In this document: piece after piece, positions 7,814 through 16,033 of the stretch
Layout: every line of letters starts with the position of its first letter
Position numbering within the stretch: the first letter of the stretch is position 1
Origin: JAXMAR01 sp046350295
GTDB taxonomy: Bacteria; Planctomycetota; Planctomycetia; Gemmatales; Gemmataceae
Direction of reading: 5' to 3'
Assembly: GCA_046350295.1 (NCBI GenBank)
Contig: JAXMAR010000029.1
Span: forward strand, 34,569 to 98,568
Length of the DNA stretch: 64,000 bases
Program-made: the position numbers and the translations under genes
The notes under the pieces: model-generated
Databases searched by the model: none
What the model was told of the DNA's origin: nothing
What the model saw: only the letters and a program-made list of their open reading frames with translations

Positions 7814-9685
7814 ATGTTCTCCACACTCTGCCTCGCTTTCATCGCAGCCGTCGACGCCGCCGATGCGGGCGTCACGAACTCCCTGGGCATGAAGCTCGCC
7901 CGCATCGAGCCCGGCGCGTTCCTCATGGGTCAAGGCGAGGCGCCCCCCGCGTCGCGCGCCGAGTGGCTCGCGCGCGACGCGGACGAGAGTCCCGCGCATC
8001 GCGTCCGCATCAGCAAGGCGTTCCACATCGGCGTCCACGAGGTCAGCAACGCCCAGTACGAACGCTTCGATCCCACCCACAAGAAGCGTCGCCCGCCAGG
8101 CGCGGGCGACGATCATCCCGTCGTCTTTGTCACCTGGGACGAGGCCGCCGCCTTCTGCGCCTGGCTTTCCAAGAAGGAGGGGAAGGCGTATCGCCTGCCG
8201 ACGGAAGCGGAATGGGAATACACCTGCCGGGCCGGCACGACGACAACCTTCTCTACCGGCGATTCGATCGACGCCAAGCGAGCCAATCTCGGCCTCTCGA
8301 CCGACGGTAAAAAAATCGGCGCCCAACCAGTCGGCAGCTATCCGCCCAATCCGTGGGGCCTGTGCGACATGCACGGCAACGTCGCCGAATGGTGCCTGGA
8401 CTGGTACGGGCCGTATGAAAAGGGGGACGCGGTCGATCCCGTCGGGCGCGTTGACGGCCACGCCCGCGTCACGCGCGGCTGGAGTCATCTCATCCCGAGT
8501 GGGCACAAGGACGGCGCCCGCTACGCCCGCTCGTCCAACCGTTCCGGTCACCTCCCCGAGGACGCCAATCGCTACACGGGCTTCCGTGTCGTCCTGGGCG
8601 ATATGCCGGCGACCAAGCCGCTGCCCGTCGCGCCGCCGCCGCGGCATCAGCGCGACGTGAAGCAGACGCCGGCGCCGAAGAGCGGGCCCGATCCGAAGAC
8701 GCCCTTTTTCGTCAACTTCGCGGCCGAGAAGAAGAACCCAATCCTGCCCGCGAACACCTGGGGGCCGCTCTTCAGCGCTCACAATCACTTCGCGGCCTGC
8801 TGCGTCTGCCCCAACGGCGACGTCCTCGCCGCCTGGTACAGCACCGTGCAGGAGTCGGGCCGCGAATGCGCCATCGCCGGTAGCCGCCTTCGCGCCGGAA
8901 GTGACAGATGGAACGACGTCGACCTCTTCTTCACGGTCCCCGACGTCAACTGCCACGCTCCCGTCCTCTTCTCCGATGGCAAGCGTCTCTACCATTTCTG
9001 CACGCAATCCCTGCGCGGCTGGGACGACGCCTCCAATATCATGCGCACCTCCGACGACAACGGCGCCACCTGGTCGAAGCCACGCATCATCTTGCCGCGC
9101 GACTCCGCCCAACCGTTGAGTCAGCCTTGCTCCGCGCTATTGACGAGCGGCGGTTTCCTCGTCCTCGCCTGCGACGGCGACCTGCACCGTGACGAGCGCA
9201 TCCTCCTCAGCAAGGACGGCGGCAAGACCTGGACCGTCGGGGGCGACATGCGCAAGGCCTGCGGCGGCAAGTACGTCATCCATCCGGCCATCTTCGAGAA
9301 AAAGGACGGCCGGCTCGCCGCCTTCCTGCGCGGGCCAAACCCGATGCCGCTCGTCGTGTCGAAGGACGTCGGCGCCTCGTGGGAGACGGAGGAGACGATG
9401 TTTCCCGGCATCAGCAGCGGGCAGAAGGCGACGACGCTGCGTCTCGCTTCCGGCGGGCTCCTCTTGTGCAGCTTCGACAACCCGCGCAAGCTGGTCGGCG
9501 GCGGGACCTTCGCCGCCCTCTCCGAGGACGACGGCAAGACCTGGCGCCATATTCGCAAGATCGAAGGGGCCGGCGGCTACATGCAACTCGCCCAGGCGCC
9601 CAGCGGCGTTATCTACCTGTTCGGCTCGCGCATGGGCGTGGTGGCGTTCAACGAGGCGTGGCTGCGCGCCCCTATCGAAAAATAG
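7814..9685 (+). CDS. Formylglycine-generating-enzyme (SUMF1) domain fused to a sialidase/BNR domain
   Basis: 623 aa from the ATG at 7814, which gives a signal peptide (MFSTLCLAFIAAVDAADA); the open frame starts earlier, but that part has no leader character. Residues about 18-260 are an SUMF1-type module: NSLGMKLARIEPGAFLMG, FHIGVHEVSNAQYERF, WDEAAAFCAWLSKKEG, YRLPTEAEWEYTCRAGTT, DMHGNVAEWCLDWYG and YTGFRVVLG. A Pro/Lys-rich linker (260-300) leads to a six-bladed neuraminidase-like domain with four Asp boxes: SDDNGATW, SKDGGKTW, SKDVGASW and SEDDGKTW. In planctomycetes these SUMF1 modules often lack sulfatase-activating cysteines and may act as binding domains; the activity is not certain here. 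Probably exported. Confidence 0.85.
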   Translation: MFSTLCLAFIAAVDAADAGVTNSLGMKLARIEPGAFLMGQGEAPPASRAEWLARDADESPAHRVRISKAFHIGVHEVSNAQYERFDPTHKKRRPPGAGDDHPVVFVTWDEAAAFCAWLSKKEGKAYRLPTEAEWEYTCRAGTTTTFSTGDSIDAKRANLGLSTDGKKIGAQPVGSYPPNPWGLCDMHGNVAEWCLDWYGPYEKGDAVDPVGRVDGHARVTRGWSHLIPSGHKDGARYARSSNRSGHLPEDANRYTGFRVVLGDMPATKPLPVAPPPRHQRDVKQTPAPKSGPDPKTPFFVNFAAEKKNPILPANTWGPLFSAHNHFAACCVCPNGDVLAAWYSTVQESGRECAIAGSRLRAGSDRWNDVDLFFTVPDVNCHAPVLFSDGKRLYHFCTQSLRGWDDASNIMRTSDDNGATWSKPRIILPRDSAQPLSQPCSALLTSGGFLVLACDGDLHRDERILLSKDGGKTWTVGGDMRKACGGKYVIHPAIFEKKDGRLAAFLRGPNPMPLVVSKDVGASWETEETMFPGISSGQKATTLRLASGGLLLCSFDNPRKLVGGGTFAALSEDDGKTWRHIRKIEGAGGYMQLAQAPSGVIYLFGSRMGVVAFNEAWLRAPIEK

Positions 9686-9687
9686 TG

Positions 9688-9735
9688 GCCCTCGTTTAGC
9701 CTCGTTTAGCCTCGGTTCGCAGAACCGGGGCGGAC
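9688..9735. repeat. Dispersed palindrome with doubled GTTTAGC flank
   Basis: Just after the sialidase fusion, CTCGTTTAGC occurs twice in a row, followed by the palindrome CCTCGGTTCGCAGAACCGGG and CGGACTT. It is a member of the family listed at 5297. Possible terminator or REP-like role. Confidence 0.7.
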
Positions 9736-9761
9736 TTGACCTCGAGCAACGGAGAAACACC

Positions 9762-10223
9762 ATGCACCTCACCAGCTCCGCCTTCAACGACGGCGACACC
9801 ATCCCCATCCGCCACACCGCCGACGGCCCCAACATCTCCCCTGCCCTGGAGTGGACCGGCGCCCCCGCCTCCGCCAAGAGCTTCGCCCTAATCTGCGACG
9901 ACCCCGACGCCCCGCGCGGCACGTGGGTCCACTGGGTCCTCTTCAACCTTCCCGCCGACGCGACAGCGCTCCCCGAAGGCGTCGCCACGGCCCCGACTCT
10001 CGACATCGGCGCCGCTCAGGGAAAAAACGACTTCCGCAACCCCGGCTACGGCGGCCCCTCCCCGCCCCCGGGCAAGCCCCACCGCTACTTCTTCCGCCTC
10101 TACGCGCTCGACGCCACGCTCAAGCTCGCCCCCGGCTGCTCCCGCGCCGACCTCGACCACGCCATGCAAGGACATCTCCTCGCCTCCGCCCAGCTGATGG
10201 GGAAATACGGCCGGACAAAGTAG
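9762..10223 (+). CDS. YbhB/YbcL-type PEBP-family protein
   Basis: 153 aa from the ATG at 9762, with AACGGAGAAACACC just before it as a reasonable Shine-Dalgarno. Hallmarks of bacterial phosphatidylethanolamine-binding-protein relatives are present in order: YTxxG-like start replaced by HLTSSAFNDGDTIP, PNISPALEWTGAPASAKSFA, DDPDAPRGTWVHWVLFNLP (the DPDxP and HW anion-binding residues), GYGGPSPPPGKPHRYFFRLY (the conserved PHRY segment) and the C-terminal MGKYGR. It lacks a signal peptide, so it should be cytoplasmic. The precise ligand is unknown for most bacterial members. Same direction as the aldo/keto reductase that follows after 104 bp. Confidence 0.9.
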   Translation: MHLTSSAFNDGDTIPIRHTADGPNISPALEWTGAPASAKSFALICDDPDAPRGTWVHWVLFNLPADATALPEGVATAPTLDIGAAQGKNDFRNPGYGGPSPPPGKPHRYFFRLYALDATLKLAPGCSRADLDHAMQGHLLASAQLMGKYGRTK

Positions 10224-10327
10224 CTCTGAGTCGTTGCATTGCGCTTGCGAGTTTCACGCCCCCTCCCAAGTGCCAGCCAACGCGCGCGGGCCACCCAGCC
10301 AGGCGTGCCAGCCGTAGAAAGAACCTC

Positions 10328-11173
10328 ATGACTCAACCCATTCCAACCCGCCCTCTCGGCGCCACCGGCCGGCAGGTCACTCTCTTCGGCCTCGGCGGCG
10401 AAGGGGTGCTGCGAACGCATGGCCGGATGGCGGAAGCGGTTCCCGTGATCCAGCGTGCCCTCGATCTCGGCGTCAACTATTTCGATACCGCCCCCGCTTA
10501 CGATCAGAGCCGGGATTACTATGGCGCCGCGCTCGGCGAGCGCCGCTCGGACATCTTCCTCGCGTCCAAAACGCACGAGCGCAGCCGCGACGGCTCCCTC
10601 TGGCTCCTCGAGGACTCGCTCAGACGCCTCCGCACAACGTACATTGACCTCTGGCAGCTCCACGACCTTCGTACCACGCGCGACCTGGACGCCATCTTCA
10701 GCAAAGGCGGCGCCCTCGAAGCGCTCGTTGAAGCCCGGCAGGCCGGGACGGTCAAGCATCTCGGCATCACCGGACACCACGATCCCGCCATCCTGCTCGA
10801 GGCGATGCGCCGCTTCGATTTCGATACGGTGCTGATGGCGCTCAATGTCGCCGACGTCCATCGCCTCTCCTTCGCGCGGACCGTCCTGCCCGAGGCGGCT
10901 CGGCGCGGCATGGCCGTCATCGGCATGAAGGTCTTCGCCGGCGGGCGCCTCGTCGAACCCGGCCGATTGCCCGTCGCGCAGGCGATGGGCTATGTGCTGT
11001 CGCTCTCCGGCGTCAGCAACGTGATCATCGGCTGCAGTACGCCGGAAGAGGTTGAAGAGAACGTTCGGGCCGCGCGGGAGTATCAGACTTTGAAGGACGA
11101 GGACATGCGCCGGCTGGAGGACATGACGCGCCGTTCCGCGCCGGCGTGGACGTATTACAAGCGGAGCGGCTGA
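10328..11173 (+). CDS. Aldo/keto reductase
   Basis: 281 aa starting at the ATG at 10328 (MTQPIPTRPLGATGRQVT). It has the AKR barrel signatures: LGVNYFDTAPAYDQSRDYYG with the catalytic Asp and Tyr, ASKTHERS in place of the usual active-site Lys strand, YIDLWQLHDLR with the conserved His, KHLGITGH, and the late cofactor-binding NVIIGCSTPEEVEENV. Members reduce aldehydes and ketones with NAD(P)H; substrate specificity cannot be deduced. Located between a PEBP gene and a CPBP protease gene, all on the same strand with short gaps (the next start is 33 bp downstream). Confidence 0.9.
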   Translation: MTQPIPTRPLGATGRQVTLFGLGGEGVLRTHGRMAEAVPVIQRALDLGVNYFDTAPAYDQSRDYYGAALGERRSDIFLASKTHERSRDGSLWLLEDSLRRLRTTYIDLWQLHDLRTTRDLDAIFSKGGALEALVEARQAGTVKHLGITGHHDPAILLEAMRRFDFDTVLMALNVADVHRLSFARTVLPEAARRGMAVIGMKVFAGGRLVEPGRLPVAQAMGYVLSLSGVSNVIIGCSTPEEVEENVRAAREYQTLKDEDMRRLEDMTRRSAPAWTYYKRSG

Positions 11174-11206
11174 TCGCGAAAACCCGACCGAGTTGTCGAT
11201 CCACCG

Positions 11207-11950
11207 ATGAATCCCACGTTTGAGACGATCGGGACCTATTTCATCCGCGTGGCGCCCGGCTTCCTTCTCGGCGCCGCCATGCTGTTCGTCTTTCGGCGCG
11301 AGGCGCGGCTGCGGATCGTCTTCTATCTGGCGCTCTTCGTCCTCCTCCGCGACGCGATGACCCCGCTCGGCTTGTGGTCGTTCGGCAGCCAAGGTTTCTT
11401 CTGGATCCGCCTTGCCCCCGATCCGCTCTTCATGGTCCTCTTCGGGGCCGGCTGTCTCGGTCTCACGCTCGCCCTCTATTATCTCGACCGGGCGAACCGG
11501 CCCTTGTTTTGCTGGGTGCGCGGCAGTCCGCCCGTCGGGCTCGCCTGGGGGCTGGCCGGAACGCTCGTCGCGGTCGCGCCGCTGTTCGTCGTCTACCAGT
11601 ACACGCCACTCGAGATGCGGGGCGGTCCGGTCCCGACCGCCCATCTCGCGGCGCTCCTCGGGTTCGCGCTCCTGGGCAATCTGCTCGAAGAGGCGCTCTT
11701 TCGCGGCTATGTCCTCGGCTATCTGGCGCAGACGATGAGCTCGCTCAAGGCGGGCGTCGCTTCCGGTCTCGTGTTCGCGTTCTGCCACATCTTCTTGGCC
11801 ACCACGGTGACTTCCGTAGGCTATCCGCTCCTGGTCTTCACCTTGTGGGAAGGAGCCATCGCGGGCCTTGTCGGCGCCCGGAGCGGCGTGCTGCCGGCGA
11901 CGCTGACCCACGGCGGCGCCATCTTCTTGCTTGCGTCCGGGCTGTTTTGA
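11207..11950 (+). CDS. CPBP-family intramembrane glutamic endopeptidase
   Basis: 247 aa, almost entirely hydrophobic, with roughly seven membrane segments. The CPBP (Abi/CAAX protease) motif is clear: NLLEEALFRGYVLGYL holds the EExxxR triad, and FCHIFLATTVTS supplies the second-motif His. Related proteins cleave within the membrane, process prenylated proteins, or protect against self-made bacteriocins. Nothing nearby points to a bacteriocin. The start is the ATG at 11207, 33 bp after the reductase. Confidence 0.88.
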   Translation: MNPTFETIGTYFIRVAPGFLLGAAMLFVFRREARLRIVFYLALFVLLRDAMTPLGLWSFGSQGFFWIRLAPDPLFMVLFGAGCLGLTLALYYLDRANRPLFCWVRGSPPVGLAWGLAGTLVAVAPLFVVYQYTPLEMRGGPVPTAHLAALLGFALLGNLLEEALFRGYVLGYLAQTMSSLKAGVASGLVFAFCHIFLATTVTSVGYPLLVFTLWEGAIAGLVGARSGVLPATLTHGGAIFLLASGLF

Positions 11951-12044
11951 TCCCCACGGCGCCGACCCCTTGTTTTCACGGCACGGCGACCCCACAATGC
12001 AACGAGCTTATTCTCGTCCGGGGTCCAACACCAAGGAGTTTCTC

Positions 12045-12680
12045 ATGCGACGATTCTGCGGCGGATTGATCGTGGTCGGCCTCCTCGGCCTGAGCGCGGA
12101 GCGCGTGAGCGCCGGCGCCAAAAGCCCGGAGGATACCTTCAAGGCGATGGGGGCCGCGCTCAAGGAGAAGAACGTCAAGGCCTTTCTGGCCCAGTTCACG
12201 AAGGAGTCGCAGAGCGCCATCACCGGCGGCATGGTCATGATGGTGGCCATGGGCAAGGCCTTCGCCAAGTTCGACAAGAAGGACGGCGAGGCCAAAGCGA
12301 AGATCTTCGATGAAATCCTGAGCAAGCACGGCCTCAGCGAGGACAAGCTCGCGGACCTGAAAGACATCGGCAAGGATCCCAAGAACCTGGGCAAAGCGAT
12401 GGTCACGCTGGGCGGACTGGTCAAGGACAAAGCCAGCTTCGTCGGCGACGTCTTCGCCGCCATGCCCAAGGTCGGCAAGGGCGAGAACCCCTTCAAGGAG
12501 CTCGAAGGCGCCAAGCTGTCGGACGTCAAGACGGACGGCGACCGGGCCGCGGGCAAAGTCACCGCGAAAAAGGGAGACATGGAACAGACCGAGAATATCT
12601 ATTTCCTGCGCGAAGACGGCGTCTGGCGCGTCGACGCCATTCGCATGATGCAGGAGAAGATGGACAAGGGTCCCAAGTAA
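12045..12680 (+). CDS. Secreted protein of unknown function (signal peptide, Lys-rich)
   Basis: 211 aa with a good AAGGAG ribosome site before the ATG at 12045. The first 22 residues (MRRFCGGLIVVGLLGLSAER) form a signal peptide ending near VSAGA. The mature part opens with KSPEDTFKAMGAALKEKNVK and ends with EDGVWRVDAIRMMQEKMDKG, a pattern resembling DUF4878/SnoaL-like lumazine-fold proteins, where a helical start is followed by a strand such as VWRVD. The middle is Lys/Asp/Gly-rich. I do not recognise a specific family. A strong terminator follows, so the transcript ends here. Confidence 0.75.
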   Translation: MRRFCGGLIVVGLLGLSAERVSAGAKSPEDTFKAMGAALKEKNVKAFLAQFTKESQSAITGGMVMMVAMGKAFAKFDKKDGEAKAKIFDEILSKHGLSEDKLADLKDIGKDPKNLGKAMVTLGGLVKDKASFVGDVFAAMPKVGKGENPFKELEGAKLSDVKTDGDRAAGKVTAKKGDMEQTENIYFLREDGVWRVDAIRMMQEKMDKGPK

Positions 12681-12706
12681 GCGTCGGCCGCTTTCTTGCG
12701 TGTCGC

Positions 12707-12726
12707 GCCGGTCGCAGAACCGGGGG
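12707..12726. repeat. Palindrome copy (CCGGTCGCAGAACCGG)
   Basis: A slightly degenerate copy of the GTTCGCAGAAC family between the secreted-protein gene and the terminator, lacking one base in the left arm. Confidence 0.55.
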
Positions 12727-12742
12727 ACCGCATCCCAGGACG

Positions 12743-12772
12743 AGAGGCCCGGTCATGCCGGGCCTCTTTTTC
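12743..12772 (+). terminator. Rho-independent terminator
   Basis: AGAGGCCCGG and CCGGGCCTCT form a perfect 10-bp stem with a 5-base loop (TCATG), followed by TTTTT. It ends transcription of the secreted-protein gene before the MFS gene. Confidence 0.9.
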
Positions 12773-12825
12773 GTTGAGCGGATTCGGCTAGAGTATGGGG
12801 GACCCACCACCCTCCCACCGACCCC

Positions 12826-14400
12826 GTGTCCGCGATGACGACTCCCGCCTCCTCCAACCTCGGCAAGTGGATGGCCCTCCTTGCCGCTCTCCTCGGCTGG
12901 CTCTTCGACGGCCTGGAGATGGGCCTCTTTCCTCTTACCGCTCGCTCCGCCCTGCTCGAGATGGCGATCAAGGACGAGGGCTACGACTGGTCGAAGCTCA
13001 CGCTCGAGCAGGTCAAGGAACTCGACGCGACCCACAACCGGGACCTCCTCCGCTGGCTCGGCATCATCACCGCCTTCTTCCTCGTCGGCGCCGCCACCGG
13101 CGGCGTCTTCTTCGGCTGGCTCGGCGACCGCATCGGCCGTGTCCGCGCCATGGTCCTCTCCGTCCTCACCTACGCGCTCTTCAGCGGCTCGTGCGCCTTC
13201 GCCCACGCCCCCTGGCAGATCGGCGTCCTCCGCTTCATTGCCGCGCTCGGCATGGGGGGCGAATGGTCGCTTGGCGTCGCGCTCGTCAACGAGATCTGGC
13301 CCGGCCGCTCCCGCGCCTTCCTCGCCGGCCTCATCGGCGCCGCCGCCAACGTCGGCTACCTGGCCATCGGCCTCGTCGGCACGGCGGTCATCACCCAGAT
13401 CCCCTCGGTGCGCGAGACGCTCGCCGGCTTCGGCCTCTCCGACGGCGTCGTCAACTTCCTCGTCGAGGACAAGAGCAAGGGCTGGCGCTTCCTGACGCTG
13501 TGCGGCGCCGTCCCCGCTCTGTTGACGCTGTTCATCCGCCTGTGCGTGCCGGAGTCCGAGCGCTGGGAACACGAGCGGCAGCGCGGCGCCACCTCCCACT
13601 GGGCCAACCGCGATCTCCTCGCCGTCCTCGTCGGCGCTGCCGCGGCCTGCGGCATGATCTACCTCTATATCGACCCGCGCATCGACGCCGTCCTCCGCAT
13701 CGCCGGCACGGTCGTCGGCCTCGCCGCGGTGACATGCGGCTATCTTTTTCCGGTCATCCTTTACCTGAGGCGGGCCAGAGAGGCGGAAGGCGAGGAGGCG
13801 GTAGGCCGCGGCACGCTTGGCTTGATGCTGCTGGCCGCGTGCCTGAGCGGCGTCGCGCTTCTGGGCACCTGGGGCACGGTACAGCAGGCTCCCCCCTGGT
13901 CCGGCTCGCTGCCCGACGCCCCCACAGACGCCGCCTCGCAAACGCAGATCTGGTCCGCCCTCGGCGCCATCCTCGGCACCATCCTCGCCGCCCTCGCCGC
14001 CGACTGGCTCGGCCGCCGCTTGACCTACACGCTTCTGTGCGCCGGCTCCTTCCTCATCATCCCGGCCTTGTTCCTGACAACCGAGAGCTTCGACAGCCGC
14101 TTTCTCCTCCTCACCTTCCTCGCCGGCGCCATCACCGCCTCCTTCTACGGCTGGCTTCCCCTCTATCTCCCCGAGCTCTTCCGCACCCGCGTCCGCGCCA
14201 CCGGCTCGGGCTTCGGCTTCAACTTCGGCCGCATCATCGCCGCCATCGGCGTCCTCCAACTCGGCAACCTGAAGGGCCTGCTTGCCCCGTGCGGCTGGAG
14301 CGACGGGCAGATCTTTTCCGTCCTCGCCTGCATGTATCTCGTCGGCATGATCATCATCTGGTTCGCGCCCGAGACGAAAGGGCGGCCTTTGCCCGAGTAG
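12826..14400 (+). CDS. Major facilitator superfamily transporter
   Basis: 524 aa from the GTG at 12826; an ATG nine bases later (12835) is an equally good start. The protein is a typical sugar-or-organic-acid MFS carrier: WLFDGLEMGLFPLTARSALL at the first helix (the conserved Asp of the AAHS/SHS class), GWLGDRIGRVRAM as the loop 2-3 motif, FIAALGMGGEWSLGVALVNE in helix 4, and the second-half repeat ADWLGRRLTYTLL. Around 12 membrane helices with an insertion after helix 6 make it longer than average. The substrate is unknown. The gene begins just after a terminator, so it should have its own promoter. Only six bases separate its stop from the kinase gene downstream. Confidence 0.88.
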   Translation: MSAMTTPASSNLGKWMALLAALLGWLFDGLEMGLFPLTARSALLEMAIKDEGYDWSKLTLEQVKELDATHNRDLLRWLGIITAFFLVGAATGGVFFGWLGDRIGRVRAMVLSVLTYALFSGSCAFAHAPWQIGVLRFIAALGMGGEWSLGVALVNEIWPGRSRAFLAGLIGAAANVGYLAIGLVGTAVITQIPSVRETLAGFGLSDGVVNFLVEDKSKGWRFLTLCGAVPALLTLFIRLCVPESERWEHERQRGATSHWANRDLLAVLVGAAAACGMIYLYIDPRIDAVLRIAGTVVGLAAVTCGYLFPVILYLRRAREAEGEEAVGRGTLGLMLLAACLSGVALLGTWGTVQQAPPWSGSLPDAPTDAASQTQIWSALGAILGTILAALAADWLGRRLTYTLLCAGSFLIIPALFLTTESFDSRFLLLTFLAGAITASFYGWLPLYLPELFRTRVRATGSGFGFNFGRIIAAIGVLQLGNLKGLLAPCGWSDGQIFSVLACMYLVGMIIIWFAPETKGRPLPE

Positions 14401-14406
14401 CATCCC

Positions 14407-15932
14407 ATGACAAGAGACACGCTCGAATCCGGCGACGTTCAGGCGACCGCGCCCAGCCTGGTCGACACGGTTCCCTTCGCCCGCTCCCCGCGCGCCCACG
14501 ACGATTTTCCGGAGGTACCTGGCTTTCAGTTGCTCGCCCTGATCGGCCGGGGCGGCATGGGCGTAGTGTTCAAGGCCCGGCAGATCGCCTTGAATCGCAT
14601 TGTCGCTTTGAAAATGATCCGCCCCGGTCTACTCCCCACGGAAGGCGACCTGCAGCGCTTTCACACCGAGGCGCAGGCCACGGCGGCGCTACGACATCCC
14701 CATATCGTCAGCGTCCACGAGATCGGCCAGACGCCGCTCGGGCCGTTCTACTGCATGGACTACATTGACGGAACCAGTCTGGCCAAGCGCCTCGTTGACG
14801 GTCCGTTGCCCGCGAGAGTCGCGGCGCGGTACCTCGTCCTCATTGCCCGCGCCGTCCAGCACGCGCACGATGGCGGCTTCCTCCATCGGGACCTCAAGCC
14901 CGCCAACATCCTGCTCGACGCCGACGACAAGCCGCACGTCTCCGATTTCGGCCTGGCGAAACGCCTCGACGATGACGGCGGCCAAACTCAGACCGGCGCC
15001 GTCCTCGGCACGCCGAGCTATATGGCGCCGGAGCAGGCCGCCGGCAGCAAGGCCCTGACGCCCGCCACCGACGTTTACGCTCTGGGGGCCATCCTCTATG
15101 AACTCCTGACGGGGCGACCGCCGTTTCGCGCTTCCAATCCCATGGAGACGGTACGGCAGGTCCTCGAGCGCCCGCCGGCCCCGCCCCGCCTCGTCAACAG
15201 CGGCGTCGACCAGGCGCTCGAGGTGGTCTGTCTCAAGCTGCCTGGAGAAAGACCCGCGCCGCCGATACCCTTCGGCGGGGCGCGCTCGCCGCCGATCTGG
15301 ACCGCTTTCTCGCCGGCGACTCGATCGAGGCTCGGCCCTCCAGCTGGCGCCAGCGCTTCGCTCTGCTCCTGGAACACAGCCAGTACGACAAACACTTCGG
15401 CGCGTTCGCCCGCCTCTTTCTCTTGCTCGGCATCCTCATGTTCCTCACGGAAGCGGCCATCAATACGGTCTATCTGGTCCGTCCCACCGAGCAATACCTT
15501 TACTTTCTCGTCCAGACCGCGCGACTCTTTCTCTTCGCCGCCCTTCTTTGGTGGTTTCGACCGGAAGGAGGCTTTCGGCCCACCAGCGCCGGCGAACGGC
15601 TCCTCTGGTCGCTGGGCGCCGGCTACATCCTCGCTTGCATTCTCATCGGTGTTTGCCATCGCCTGGCATACGGCTTCACCATCGGCCCCCACGACGAAAT
15701 GAGTCACTACCCCAAGCTGGCTGCCCTGACCGGCATGCTGTTCTTCGCGCTCGGCAGCTGCTACTGGGGTTGGTGCTACGCCTTCGGCGCCCTCTTCTTC
15801 CTCGCTTCCCTCTTCATGGCCGTCAACATTCCCCTCGCGGGCTTCGTTCACGGATCCCTCTGGCTCCTCGTCCTGACGATTATCAGCGCCCGCCTGCAGC
15901 GCCTCGCTCGCGCCGCGGAAACCACCGATTGA
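14407..15932 (+). pseudogene. Ser/Thr protein kinase with C-terminal membrane domain, frame broken twice
   Basis: The first frame encodes an intact N-terminal kinase: LIGRGGMGVVFKARQ (glycine loop), ALKMI (Lys), FLHRDLKPANILLDADD, VSDFGLAKR and GTPSYMAPEQAAG. Near 15236 an extra C converts the expected CLKCLEKDP into CLKLPGERP, and a second extra base near 15282 moves the reading again. After that the frame of 15423-15932 gives DLDRFLAGDSIEARPSSWRQ and then four or five membrane helices (LFLLLGILMFLTEAA, LLWSLGAGYILACILIG). With both insertions removed the product would be about 508 aa. It may be a real split gene or two sequence errors. Its start lies six bases after the MFS stop. Confidence 0.8.
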
Positions 15933-16033
15933 GGTTTTCAAGACGGATTTCCAGTCCCTCACAATTCGTCTTCGTCCTTTCATTTCCGATATTTAGGGGT
16001 AAACTGCTAAGCATCCCTGATGAAGGATGCTCG

